Shown: positions 1 through 6,122, counted from the first letter of the stretch. The stretch is 6,266 nucleotides of DNA from JAZKFR01 sp040386295 (GCA_040386295.1 JAZKFR010000034.1:1-6266), one strand, 5' to 3'. Program-made: numbers and translations. The notes: generated by a model from the sequence alone, not told the origin.

Positions 1-10
1 TATCTTTGAC
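1..10 (+). promoter_or_regulatory. prfB: prfB programmed +1 ribosomal frameshift site (CTT TGA C)
   Basis: The first ten bases are TAT CTT TGA C, identical to the classic RF2 autoregulatory slippery site. In the zero frame the ribosome meets TGA (7-9). When RF2 is scarce, the Leu-tRNA on CTT slips by one base and translation goes on with GAC (8-10) in the frame that encodes the rest of RF2. The downstream residues D-Y-E-R-K match the DYDAKKE region after the shift in E. coli. The internal Shine-Dalgarno-like element (AGGGGG in known cases) that stimulates slipping would lie just left of base 1 and cannot be seen. This is RF2 feedback control at the level of translation. Confidence 0.93.
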
Positions 11-1030
11 TACGAGCGCAAATACGATCAACTCAACGCCGTTACGCGCGAGTTAGAAGACCCGAATATCTGGGACAAGGCCGAGCACGCACAGGCGCTG
101 AGCCGCGAGAAAAAATCGCTGGAGAATGTTGTTCTGGTCTTAAACCGAATCGGCGACGCGCTAAAAGACGCCGATGAGTTGTTTCAAATGGCGCGCGCCG
201 AGAGTGACAACGAAACGCTGTTGGCCATCGCGCAGGACGTTGCGCAGATTGAGCAAGAAGTCGCGGCTTTAGAGTTCCGCCGTATGTTTGACCAACCCGC
301 CGACCCGCTCAACTGCTTCGTCGATATTCAATCCGGCGCGGGCGGCACCGAAGCGCAGGACTGGGCGGCGATGCTGCTGCGTATGTATCTGCGCTACGCC
401 GAGCGCAAGGGCTATGCAGTTGAAGTGCTTGAAGAATCGGCTGGCGATGTCGCTGGAATCAAAACTGCAACGATCAAATTAAGCGGGGAATACGCCTACG
501 GTTTGTTGCGCAGCGAAACGGGAATTCATCGCCTGGTGCGCAAATCGCCGTTCGATTCCAACGCGCGTCGGCACACCAGTTTCTGCTCGATTTTCGTCTA
601 TCCAGAGGTGGACGATTCGATCGAGGTGGAGATCAACCCAGCCGATCTGCGCATAGACACTTACCGTGCCTCTGGCGCAGGCGGGCAGCACATCAATAAA
701 ACCGACTCGGCTGTACGCATCACCCATTTGCCGAGCAATATCGTCGTGCAATGTCAAAACGATCGCTCGCAACACCGCAACCGCGCTGAGGCGATGGCGA
801 TGCTCAAATCGCGTTTGTACGAAGCCGAAATTCGCAAACGTCAGTCCGAACAGCAAAAGCTAGAAGACGCCAAAACCGACATCGGTTGGGGGCATCAAAT
901 TCGCTCCTACGTGCTCGACCAATCGCGCATCAAAGACCTGCGTACTAACGTCGAAGTCGGCAATACGCAGGCCGTATTAGACGGCGATCTCGATTTATTT
1001 ATTGAAGCGAGTCTGAAACAGGGCGTTTGA
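1..1030 (+). CDS. prfB: Peptide chain release factor 2 (RF2), 5' end outside the window
   Basis: Class I release factor that reads UGA and UAA stop codons in the ribosomal A site and triggers hydrolysis of peptidyl-tRNA. The frame read from base 8 runs to TGA at 1028-1030, giving 340 residues. With 25 residues from the zero frame, two of them (Tyr, Leu) visible here, the protein would be 365 residues, the length of E. coli RF2. Using that numbering, the stop-recognition tripeptide SPF falls at 205-207 (bases 545-553) and the catalytic GGQ at 250-252 (bases 680-688), exactly the E. coli positions. Residue 246 is Ala, the usual fully active form. The C-terminal block (DIGWGHQIRSYVLD, RIKDLRT, NTQAVLDGDL) is standard RF2. 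The TTG at 179 is internal, not a start. The real start lies left of the window, and expression depends on the frameshift at bases 1-10. Identification is very secure. Confidence 0.97.
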   Translation, partial: IFDYERKYDQLNAVTRELEDPNIWDKAEHAQALSREKKSLENVVLVLNRIGDALKDADELFQMARAESDNETLLAIAQDVAQIEQEVAALEFRRMFDQPADPLNCFVDIQSGAGGTEAQDWAAMLLRMYLRYAERKGYAVEVLEESAGDVAGIKTATIKLSGEYAYGLLRSETGIHRLVRKSPFDSNARRHTSFCSIFVYPEVDDSIEVEINPADLRIDTYRASGAGGQHINKTDSAVRITHLPSNIVVQCQNDRSQHRNRAEAMAMLKSRLYEAEIRKRQSEQQKLEDAKTDIGWGHQIRSYVLDQSRIKDLRTNVEVGNTQAVLDGDLDLFIEASLKQGV

Positions 1031-1067
1031 GGCGAGGTGCTTTGCTTGACTGCTTTGCTTTGCTTAT

Positions 1068-1100
1068 CTGACTGAGCGTGGCCTAAGCTCGCTCGGTCAG
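1068..1100. terminator. Intergenic hairpin between convergent prfB and ygiQ
   Basis: CTGACTGAGCG (1068-1078) pairs with CGCTCGGTCAG (1090-1100) over 11 bp, with one T/G position that is a wobble in plus-strand RNA and an A/C mismatch in minus-strand RNA. The loop is 11 bases. It sits 38 bases after the prfB stop and 57 bases beyond the stop of the minus-strand ygiQ gene, where a shared terminator for convergent genes is expected. No run of T follows the stem on either strand, so it is not a textbook intrinsic terminator; it may act with Rho or only protect 3' ends. The flanks carry repeated TTTGCT units (1041-1063). Confidence 0.45.
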
Positions 1101-1156
1101 GGAGTCAGGCAGGCAAGCCTAGGAAAAGCGCACAGAACCACCTGAACTATTGCGTG

Positions 1157-3302
1157 CTAACGACGCTTGCTTGGCTTCTGCGCCAAAGTGCTCTTGAACG
1201 AGCCGCGCAGCGGCGGGCGAGCGCGCCCCTTGGGCGCACGCGTGCCTTCGCCGCGTAGACCCGTACCGACGGGTTGAAAACTAGGAATCAAATGTTTTTG
1301 CCCGTTACCGATCAAATCAGCGCGCCCCATTTGCTTCAGCGCTTCGCGCAGCAAAGGCCAATTTTCGGCATCGTGATAACGCAAAAACGCCTTGTGCACA
1401 CGGCGCTGACGACCGGTACGCACGGTATCCACTGCATCTGAATTCTCGCTCACCTTGCGCAAAGGATTTTTTCGCGTGTGGTACATCGCTGTAGCAATGG
1501 CCATCGGCGTCGGTAAAAAAGTCTGTACCTGGTCGAGCCGGAAGTGATTTTTCTTCAGCCAGAGCGCCAAATTAAGCATGTCCAGATCACTGGTTCCTGG
1601 ATGTGCCGCGATGAAGTAAGGAATCAAATACTGCTCTTTACCCGCTTCCTTGGAGTACTTCTCAAACATCGCTTTGAAGGTGTCGTAAGAGCCGATTCCC
1701 GGCTTCATCATGTGTTTGAGCGGCCCTTCTTCAATATGCTCTGGGGCGATTTTGAGGTAGCCGCCAACGTGATGCGTGACCAGCTCTTTCACGTATTCCG
1801 GCGAACGTACCGCCAAGTCGTAACGCAAACCTGAGCTCACCAGAATCTTCTTCACCCCTTTAATCGCACGCGCTTTGCGATAAAGCTCTATGAGCGGCGT
1901 GTGGTCGGTGTTGAGATTTTCGCAAATACCCGGGAACACGCAGGATAGACGGCGGCACGCCGATTCGATTTTGGGATCCTTGCAGGCCAGGCGGTACATG
2001 TTGGCAGTCGGTCCGCCCAGATCCGAAATAACGCCGGTGAAGCCAGGCGTTTTATCGCGGATTTCTTCAATCTCGCGCAGGATTGAGCCTTCAGAACGGC
2101 TCTGAATGATGCGTCCTTCATGCTCGGTAATCGAACAGAAGGTGCAGCCGCCAAAGCAACCGCGCATGATATTGACCGAGAAGCGAATCATGTCGAAGGC
2201 GGGAATTTTGGCGTCGCCGTAAGCCGGATGCGGTTTGCGCTGGTAAGGCAAATCGTACACGGCGTCCATTTCTTGGCTAGACAGCGGAATCGGCGGCGGA
2301 TTGAGCCAAACGTCTCGATCGCCATGCGCCTGCACCATCGCCCGCGCATTGCCTGGGTTTGACTCAAGGTGAAAAGTGCGTGAGGCATGTGCATACAAGA
2401 TCGGATCGTGCGCCACAGCCTCGTAAGCCGGCAAACGAACCACCGTGTAGGCGCGCTCAAGCTTGACGCGCGGACGCGGCTGAAACTGGATCACTTGTGT
2501 GTTTGCGCTAGGCGTAGTCTGCTCTGCTTGAGCCTTGGCCGGGCTCGCGCCCGCCGTCGCACAACTAGGGGCACTGGCGCTTGGCGCAGACATCGGCGTC
2601 GTCATCGCGTAGGGGTCTGGATGCGTCATCAGCGCACCAGGCGTATCCATCTCGCTTGAAGCGACGGTGTTCCAGTGCGCACCCGGCAACCAAGCGCGCG
2701 GCACCATAAACGCAGTACCGCGCAAATCGCGGATGGTTTCAATTTCCTCGCCCGCCGCCAAACGATGCGCGAGCGCAATAAGCGCCCGTTCGGCGTTGCC
2801 AAACAGCAGCAAATCGGCTTTTGAATCGGGCAGGATGGAACGGCGAACCTTATCCGACCAATAATCGTAATGCGCAATACGGCGCAAGCTGGCCTCGATC
2901 GAGCCAACCACCAAATTTGCCTGAGGAAACGCCTCGCGGCAGCGTTGGATTCACCATCGAATCCATATTCCCCGCCGTCACGCCAAAAAACAAATTCGGC
3001 GCGCCCAAGGCGCGAAAAGCTTCGGCTGAATGCCAATCAGGCTGACTGATAATGCCTACGCGAAAACCTTGCGCCTCAAGCAAACGTCCAACCAATGCCA
3101 TGCCAAAACTGGGGTGATCAATATACGCATCGCCCGTCACCAAAATGATGTCGCAAGAATCCCAACCGAGCGCGTCCATTTCCGCCCGTGACATCGGCAA
3201 GAAAGGCGCCACGCCAAAACGTTTCGCCCAATGTTTGCGATACGAGAATAGTGGTTTCGGTGCAGACTCAGACGCAGCTAACGCTGCTTGGACGGTATTC
3301 AT
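1157..3302 (-). pseudogene. ygiQ: YgiQ family radical SAM protein, broken by an internal deletion and frameshift
   Basis: UPF0313/YgiQ family: an N-terminal YgiQ domain, then a radical SAM domain that binds a 4Fe-4S cluster and S-adenosylmethionine; the substrate is unknown. The ATG at 3300-3302 opens a frame matching the family start (SWDSCDIILVTGDAY-type block, then LFFGVTAGNMDSMVN). After Asn118 (bases 2949-2951) the frame goes wrong. One base later, at 2947, the family sequence resumes in another frame as QRCREAFPQANLVVGSIEAS and runs to the stop at 1157. The family normally has about 32 residues between these points (RYTADRR...KRPDR...VY in E. coli), so about 95 bases are missing. The rest is intact: cluster motif CFGGCTFC (cysteine codons at 2156-2158, 2144-2146, 2135-2137), SITEHEGRIIQSRSE, and the C-terminal HKAFLRYHD block. 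With the gap filled the protein would be about 746 residues, close to E. coli (739). No good ribosome binding site precedes the ATG. The GTG at 2914 is an internal valine, not a new start. Confidence 0.9.
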
Positions 3303-3481
3303 AGACGCTCATTCAATCGAGGAAACAGGCGGGAGGGACGAGCAGGAGTCTACTCAAATTTGTTACTTAGACTTGGGCAAGGCAGACGAAATCGCTAACG
3401 ATGTTGGCCACAACAATCACTTCAGACAGCACGCAAAAAACACAGAGACAATTTTGGCGGCATGGTTTGCCGATATTTTGT
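3303..3481. other. Intergenic stretch upstream of ygiQ, no gene seen
   Basis: This should hold the 5' leader and promoter of minus-strand ygiQ. I see no convincing -35/-10 pair and no strong Shine-Dalgarno sequence in front of the ygiQ ATG. Short open frames on both strands here show no family resemblance. The tRNA-like relic begins at its right border and is transcribed, if at all, toward ygiQ. Confidence 0.4.
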
Positions 3482-3570
3482 TGGTGCGAGCGGAGGTTTT
3501 CGAACCCCCGACCCCCGCCGTGTGAATCGTTGTCGACGCTCTTTTGATAGAACAACTGAGCTGTAGATAG
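3482..3570 (-). pseudogene. tRNA-like relic, resembling tRNA-Val (CAC), 5' half degenerate
   Basis: Read on the minus strand, the right-hand part is a tRNA 3' half. It has an anticodon loop TTCACAC (3520-3526, anticodon CAC), stem strand GGCGG (3515-3519), variable region GGGTC (3510-3514), T-arm GGGGG-TTCGAAA-ACCTC (3493-3509), acceptor strand CGCTCGC (3486-3492), discriminator A and encoded CCA (3482-3484). A D-arm-like sequence, GCTCAGTTG followed later by GAGC, lies at 3538-3561. The defects are serious: the bases before the anticodon loop (AACGA) do not pair with GGCGG, the D-loop is 16 bases, about 13 bases are in excess overall, G53-C61 of the T-stem is a G-A mismatch, and the expected 5' acceptor (CTATCTA) does not pair with CGCTCGC. 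It is therefore a degraded or partly duplicated tRNA gene rather than a working one. Such 3' fragments are commonly left where mobile elements integrate in tRNA genes. Confidence 0.5.
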
Positions 3571-3589
3571 CTTAATTCTCAGCAGCTTA

Positions 3590-3615
3590 TCCTAGCTGCA
3601 ATCTCCTAGCTGCAA
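3590..3615. repeat. Tandem direct repeat, 12-base unit TCCTAGCTGCAA twice
   Basis: TCCTAGCTGCAA occurs at 3590-3601 and again at 3604-3615, a period of 14 bases. The surrounding 3556-3645 stretch is rich in related words (GAGCTG, TAGCTT, CAGCAGCTT, TTAGCAG, TTAGCTGACTGAG). This looks like non-coding sequence shaped by slippage. It lies between the tRNA relic and the 3' end of the mosaic gene. No intrinsic terminator for that gene is evident here. Confidence 0.6.
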
Positions 3616-3699
3616 CTGCCCGATTTTAGCAGATCTTAGCTGACTGAGTGGAGCAGTTCTGGCGCAATTTACTTGTGGAGCACGTCAAGCAGCTCTGCC

Positions 3700-5439
3700 T
3701 TAAGGGCGGCTGAGAAGCGCTGATTGGACGGTTTGGACGACGGGGGCGTCGTTGACGGCTTCGACGCTGAGGCGGACGGTGGCGAGGTTTGAGGTGATTG
3801 CGGGGCTGTTGTGGATGAGGGGGCTGGCCGCCGATTGTAGGGTGTTGAGGGTGGGGAGGTATTCGTCGTTGTCCGACGGCGTGGGGTCTAGGTACCATTC
3901 GTCGCCGGCGGCGTAGGTGTTGAGGGTGATGCTCTGGCCGGTGGTTTGGGCTAGGGTGGCGCCAGGGAGTGGGGCCATTTGGTAGGTGATCGGGGAGTTG
4001 CTCAGGCCGCTGGCGCTGAGTAGGAAGTCTAGGTTGCTGGGGGCTGGGCGGGGGCTGAGGGAGATATTCCAGCTGTAGCCGCGTTTGCCGCATAGGGTCT
4101 GAATATCCCCTATGGGGCCGTCTATGGCTTGCAGGAAGTAGATTACTTTGACTTTGACGCCGCCTATTTCGACTAGGAAGATGGCTTTGTCTTTGCCGAG
4201 GTAGCCAGGGTTGGGGAGGTAGACGTAAGCGGGGTCAGAGGGGTCAATAGGGCCTGCTGTATCACTGAACAAGGTTCCTCTATCAGCTTCCGTCATCAAG
4301 CGTAAAACACCATGTTTCGGTTCTTGCAGAATGCTGACCGTCGCCGGTTCGGTTTTAATGATGCGACGGTGTTCATAACGCCAAAGATATTCGATAGAAG
4401 CGACTTTTGGATCTGTCACATTCTCCAAAGAAAAAAGTTCGTTCGGCGCTGGAAAACAAATCCCGAAAGTACGCATCTTCGTACTGGCCGATTGCGCCTG
4501 ATTCGCCTGCGCAATCATCAACGGTTGATTCTGCGGTGGCACATTGGGCATATCCATAGCAAACATGGTCACTTCTCCTGAACTGAGGTTGAGTTCGATA
4601 TCGGTCTTGACTTGCTCGAGCCAGGCTTGTGCGCTGGCGATCAGGGCGGCGTCGGCTGCACTGCTTGAGGCTTCTGACAGAGAGGAGGCGTCGGGACTAC
4701 CCGCAGCCAGCAGATGGGCGGTAATTGGCCTGCGCTCCGGGGGGCGCAGGTCGATGTGGAAATGATTCTGATGATACGGTTGCTGGCCGTGATGCAGGAC
4801 TTGATTGCCAAACTGACTGCTAAAGCCGAGCTTGCTGAGGATCGCGTTCATCGCAGTGTAGGGATTGGCCGAGGGCGAACCAATCCAGACGTTTTGAATC
4901 AGCTGCTTGGCGTTTTGCCTACCGCTGCCAAACAGGGCTTGCAGAACACTTTCTCCGTTTCTCACCGGGAGCTCTTCCCACGTGCCGTTAGTGTCTGTTT
5001 TTGAATTGGACGGGTCGTGGTCGTTTTGCGTGACGGCGTAGAGCGAGAGGAAGTTGCGCAGTGCGCCTTGTTGGTCATTGGTTGGCACATTTGGCAGATA
5101 CTTTGATGCTGTCCATTCCAGGGCATTGTCGATACTCCAAGGCCCGTAAAGATGATAAGGAGCAGTGCCGCCGGGGATCGTTGCGGGGGTGATCCCGCCG
5201 TTGTTGGCGTTTTGGTTATCCCTAACGACATACGTTGGCCCAAACCCCAAATCAATCCCCATCCCCACACTATGCCCGCCCTTCGCGTGCGTGTTCGGCA
5301 AGCTCTCGCTCGGGTCGGACAGTCCGTTGAGTTGCAGTTTGGTCGTCGCGCTGATCAGGCCTTGTGCGACGAGTTTGTTCTTGCTCACGGCCCACGCTTT
5401 GAGTAGGTCGAGCGTCCAGCTCGTTGAGTAGATTTCCAT
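3700..5439 (-). CDS. Mosaic protein: M15/LAS-like zinc peptidase region fused to cadherin-like surface domain
   Basis: A 579-residue ORF, ATG at 5437-5439, without a good ribosome binding site and starting 16 bases after the yafQ stop. Residues 1-235 carry H56-S-V-G-M-G-I-D63 and H226-F-H228-I-D, the HxxGxxxD plus HxH pattern of LAS-type zinc peptidases (D-Ala-D-Ala carboxypeptidase, MepA), which cut peptidoglycan cross-links. Residues 240-290 form an Ala/Ser-rich linker. Residues 365-440 (EPKHGVLRL ... YVYLPNPGYLGKDKAIFLVEI) resemble the cadherin-like repeats of large secreted adhesins. Residues 495-530 (TTGQSITLNTYAAGDEWYLD) recall the segment before matrixin-like domains in such proteins. 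The end, LSVEAVNDAPVV plus a short tail, is a typical repeat boundary, so the C-terminus looks cut off. No signal peptide is seen. Peptidase assignment is by motif only, about 60% sure. It may be a decayed fragment of a larger exported protein. Confidence 0.7.
   Translation of the reverse strand: MEIYSTSWTLDLLKAWAVSKNKLVAQGLISATTKLQLNGLSDPSESLPNTHAKGGHSVGMGIDLGFGPTYVVRDNQNANNGGITPATIPGGTAPYHLYGPWSIDNALEWTASKYLPNVPTNDQQGALRNFLSLYAVTQNDHDPSNSKTDTNGTWEELPVRNGESVLQALFGSGRQNAKQLIQNVWIGSPSANPYTAMNAILSKLGFSSQFGNQVLHHGQQPYHQNHFHIDLRPPERRPITAHLLAAGSPDASSLSEASSSAADAALIASAQAWLEQVKTDIELNLSSGEVTMFAMDMPNVPPQNQPLMIAQANQAQSASTKMRTFGICFPAPNELFSLENVTDPKVASIEYLWRYEHRRIIKTEPATVSILQEPKHGVLRLMTEADRGTLFSDTAGPIDPSDPAYVYLPNPGYLGKDKAIFLVEIGGVKVKVIYFLQAIDGPIGDIQTLCGKRGYSWNISLSPRPAPSNLDFLLSASGLSNSPITYQMAPLPGATLAQTTGQSITLNTYAAGDEWYLDPTPSDNDEYLPTLNTLQSAASPLIHNSPAITSNLATVRLSVEAVNDAPVVQTVQSALLSRP
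4566..4579 (-). promoter_or_regulatory. Strong internal ribosome binding site and alternative start (Met292) inside the mosaic ORF
   Basis: On the minus strand AGGAG (4575-4579) lies 8 bases before ATG (4564-4566), in frame with the longer ORF, giving a product starting MFAMDMPNVPP. It is far better than anything in front of the ATG at 5439. It falls at the border between the peptidase-like part and the cadherin-like part. The 288-residue C-terminal part could therefore be made separately, or the two parts could once have been separate genes. Confidence 0.45.
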
Positions 5440-5455
5440 GCGCTTGCTGGTGAGG

Positions 5456-5737
5456 CTAAAGACCCAGCTCGCTATGTGATCCGAGGCGTACCAATCGTAG
5501 GATTTTCGTACTGGGCTTTTGGTAGATCAGGATCAGGTCGGGTTTGATGTGGCAGTCACGATGGTCTTTCCAGTTGCCCGACAAAGGGTGGTCACGGTAC
5601 TGCGGCGCAAGAGTTTGGTCGTTTGCCAGCAGATCTATAACGGAAAACAGTTCGTCTTCAAGCGTAAAGCGATGTTGGCCTTTCCCTTCTCGTTTGTAAT
5701 CACGCTTAAATTTGCTGGTCCATTCAATCGTCCGCAT
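5456..5737 (-). CDS. yafQ: YafQ-family mRNA interferase toxin (RelE/ParE superfamily)
   Basis: A 93-residue type II toxin. E. coli YafQ binds the ribosome and cuts mRNA in the A site, stopping translation until DinJ neutralises it. The alignment with E. coli YafQ is clear in the C-terminal half: YRDHPLSGNWKDHRDCHIKPD and the LRLVRLGSHSEL tail. Residues known to matter in YafQ are present as His50, His63, Asp67, Arg84 and His88. Two positions differ: Trp68 of E. coli is Leu68 here, and the C-terminal Phe (Phe91) is replaced by Leu or Gly. The start overlaps the end of dinJ by 14 bases, so translation is probably coupled; no strong ribosome binding site of its own is seen. Length is normal and the frame is intact. 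Probably an active toxin, though the two substitutions leave some doubt. Confidence 0.92.
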   Translation of the reverse strand: MRTIEWTSKFKRDYKREGKGQHRFTLEDELFSVIDLLANDQTLAPQYRDHPLSGNWKDHRDCHIKPDLILIYQKPSTKILRLVRLGSHSELGL

Positions 5738-5987
5738 CGAGCATGCTCTTCAGTTCTTCGATGCTATTGGCACGCGGCAAGTTGCCTGCACGCGCTTCCT
5801 TCATCGCGGCGATGGTTTCGGCGTTAGGGATTAGGGGGTCGAATGGGAAGGCGTGTTCGTGAGCGATTTTAGTCAGCAGTAGGCGAACGGCATCCGAGAC
5901 AGTCAGTCCCATCGCGGCGAGTACCGCTGCGGCTTCTGCTTTGATGGCGCCGTCGATGCGCGTTTGAACGAGTTGATTAGCGGCCAT
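5724..5987 (-). CDS. dinJ: DinJ/RelB-family antitoxin
   Basis: An 87-residue antitoxin that binds and blocks YafQ and, with it, represses its own promoter. It follows E. coli DinJ closely: MAAN start, RID at 10-12, AAxVLAAMGLTVSDAVRLLLTKIA (ribbon-helix-helix DNA-binding part, about residues 5-43), then AFPFDPLIPNAETI, where the toxin-binding C-terminal part begins. The tail (NSIEELKSMLDADD) is acidic, as expected for a segment that wraps a basic toxin. The start is fixed by the conserved MAAN and by AAGGAG (5995-6000) 7 bases upstream. First gene of the operon, with yafQ overlapping its last 14 bases and the mosaic ORF next. Confidence 0.94.
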   Translation of the reverse strand: MAANQLVQTRIDGAIKAEAAAVLAAMGLTVSDAVRLLLTKIAHEHAFPFDPLIPNAETIAAMKEARAGNLPRANSIEELKSMLDADD

Positions 5988-5994
5988 GAGGGGG

Positions 5995-6000
5995 CTCCTT
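5995..6000 (-). promoter_or_regulatory. dinJ: Shine-Dalgarno sequence of dinJ (AAGGAG)
   Basis: AAGGAG on the minus strand, 7 bases before the dinJ ATG (5985-5987). It supports the MAAN start and high antitoxin translation relative to yafQ, which has no comparable site. Confidence 0.85.
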
Positions 6001-6028
6001 GTGTTGGTTGCTTGGCTGGTTGGTGGCT

Positions 6029-6057
6029 TAGTTATTGAATTGCATTGTAATTCACAA
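6029..6057 (-). promoter_or_regulatory. Possible dinJ-yafQ promoter
   Basis: On the minus strand TTGTGA (6052-6057) and TAACTA (6029-6034) are 17 bases apart; the -35 match is fair, the -10 match is poor. TACAAT (6044-6049) is a better -10 (5 of 6) but lacks a good -35. This AT-rich patch is the obvious promoter zone, 40-70 bases ahead of dinJ, but which boxes are used is uncertain. Confidence 0.35.
6036..6054. promoter_or_regulatory. Inverted repeat TGAATT-N7-AATTCA, candidate DinJ operator
   Basis: A perfect 6-base inverted repeat (6036-6041 and 6049-6054) with a 7-base centre overlaps the candidate promoter boxes. RelB/DinJ antitoxins with ribbon-helix-helix folds bind palindromes at this position to repress their own operon. 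The location supports that role; the exact half-site is inferred. Confidence 0.45.
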
Positions 6058-6079
6058 GTAGGGTGCCTGGGGATTCATT

Positions 6080-6122
6080 AGCCTGGAATTTTGACGACTA
6101 ACCCCGTCAGTTCAGCCAGGCT
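6080..6122. repeat. Nested inverted repeats (stem within stem)
   Basis: AGCCTGG (6080-6086) pairs with CCAGGCT (6116-6122), and inside it TGACG (6092-6096) pairs with CGTCA (6105-6109) around an 8-base loop. The plus strand continues GCGCTTTT (6123-6130), so it could also work as a weak terminator. It lies upstream of the dinJ promoter and may be an insulator or a remnant of a repeat element. Confidence 0.45.

Noticed and set aside
479..856. 125-codon minus-strand open frame inside prfB
   Set aside because: It is antisense to highly conserved RF2 sequence and shows no family resemblance; a GC-rich shadow frame.
1544..2659. Several open frames of 70-96 codons on the plus strand across ygiQ
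   Set aside because: All lie opposite conserved YgiQ codons, lack ribosome binding sites and have shadow-like composition rich in Arg.
2629..3036. 135-codon minus-strand frame overlapping the ygiQ break
   Set aside because: It is the third frame of the same strand and matches neither YgiQ part; the two real parts are in the other frames.
3145..3525. 126-codon plus-strand open frame across the ygiQ start and the tRNA relic
   Set aside because: Antisense to the conserved YgiQ N-terminus and running into the tRNA-like sequence; no recognisable domain.
3580..3620. CRISPR-like short repeats
   Set aside because: Only two 12-base copies separated by two bases; no spacers of regular length and no cas genes.
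3626..4093. 155-codon minus-strand frame, very rich in Pro/Arg/His/Gln
   Set aside because: A +1 shadow of the mosaic gene produced by its A/C-rich coding strand; repetitive composition without domain signs.
5440..5528. Upstream extension of the mosaic ORF into yafQ (frame open back to a stop near 5528)
   Set aside because: It has no start codon and overlaps conserved YafQ C-terminal codons, so it is a shadow rather than a longer N-terminus.
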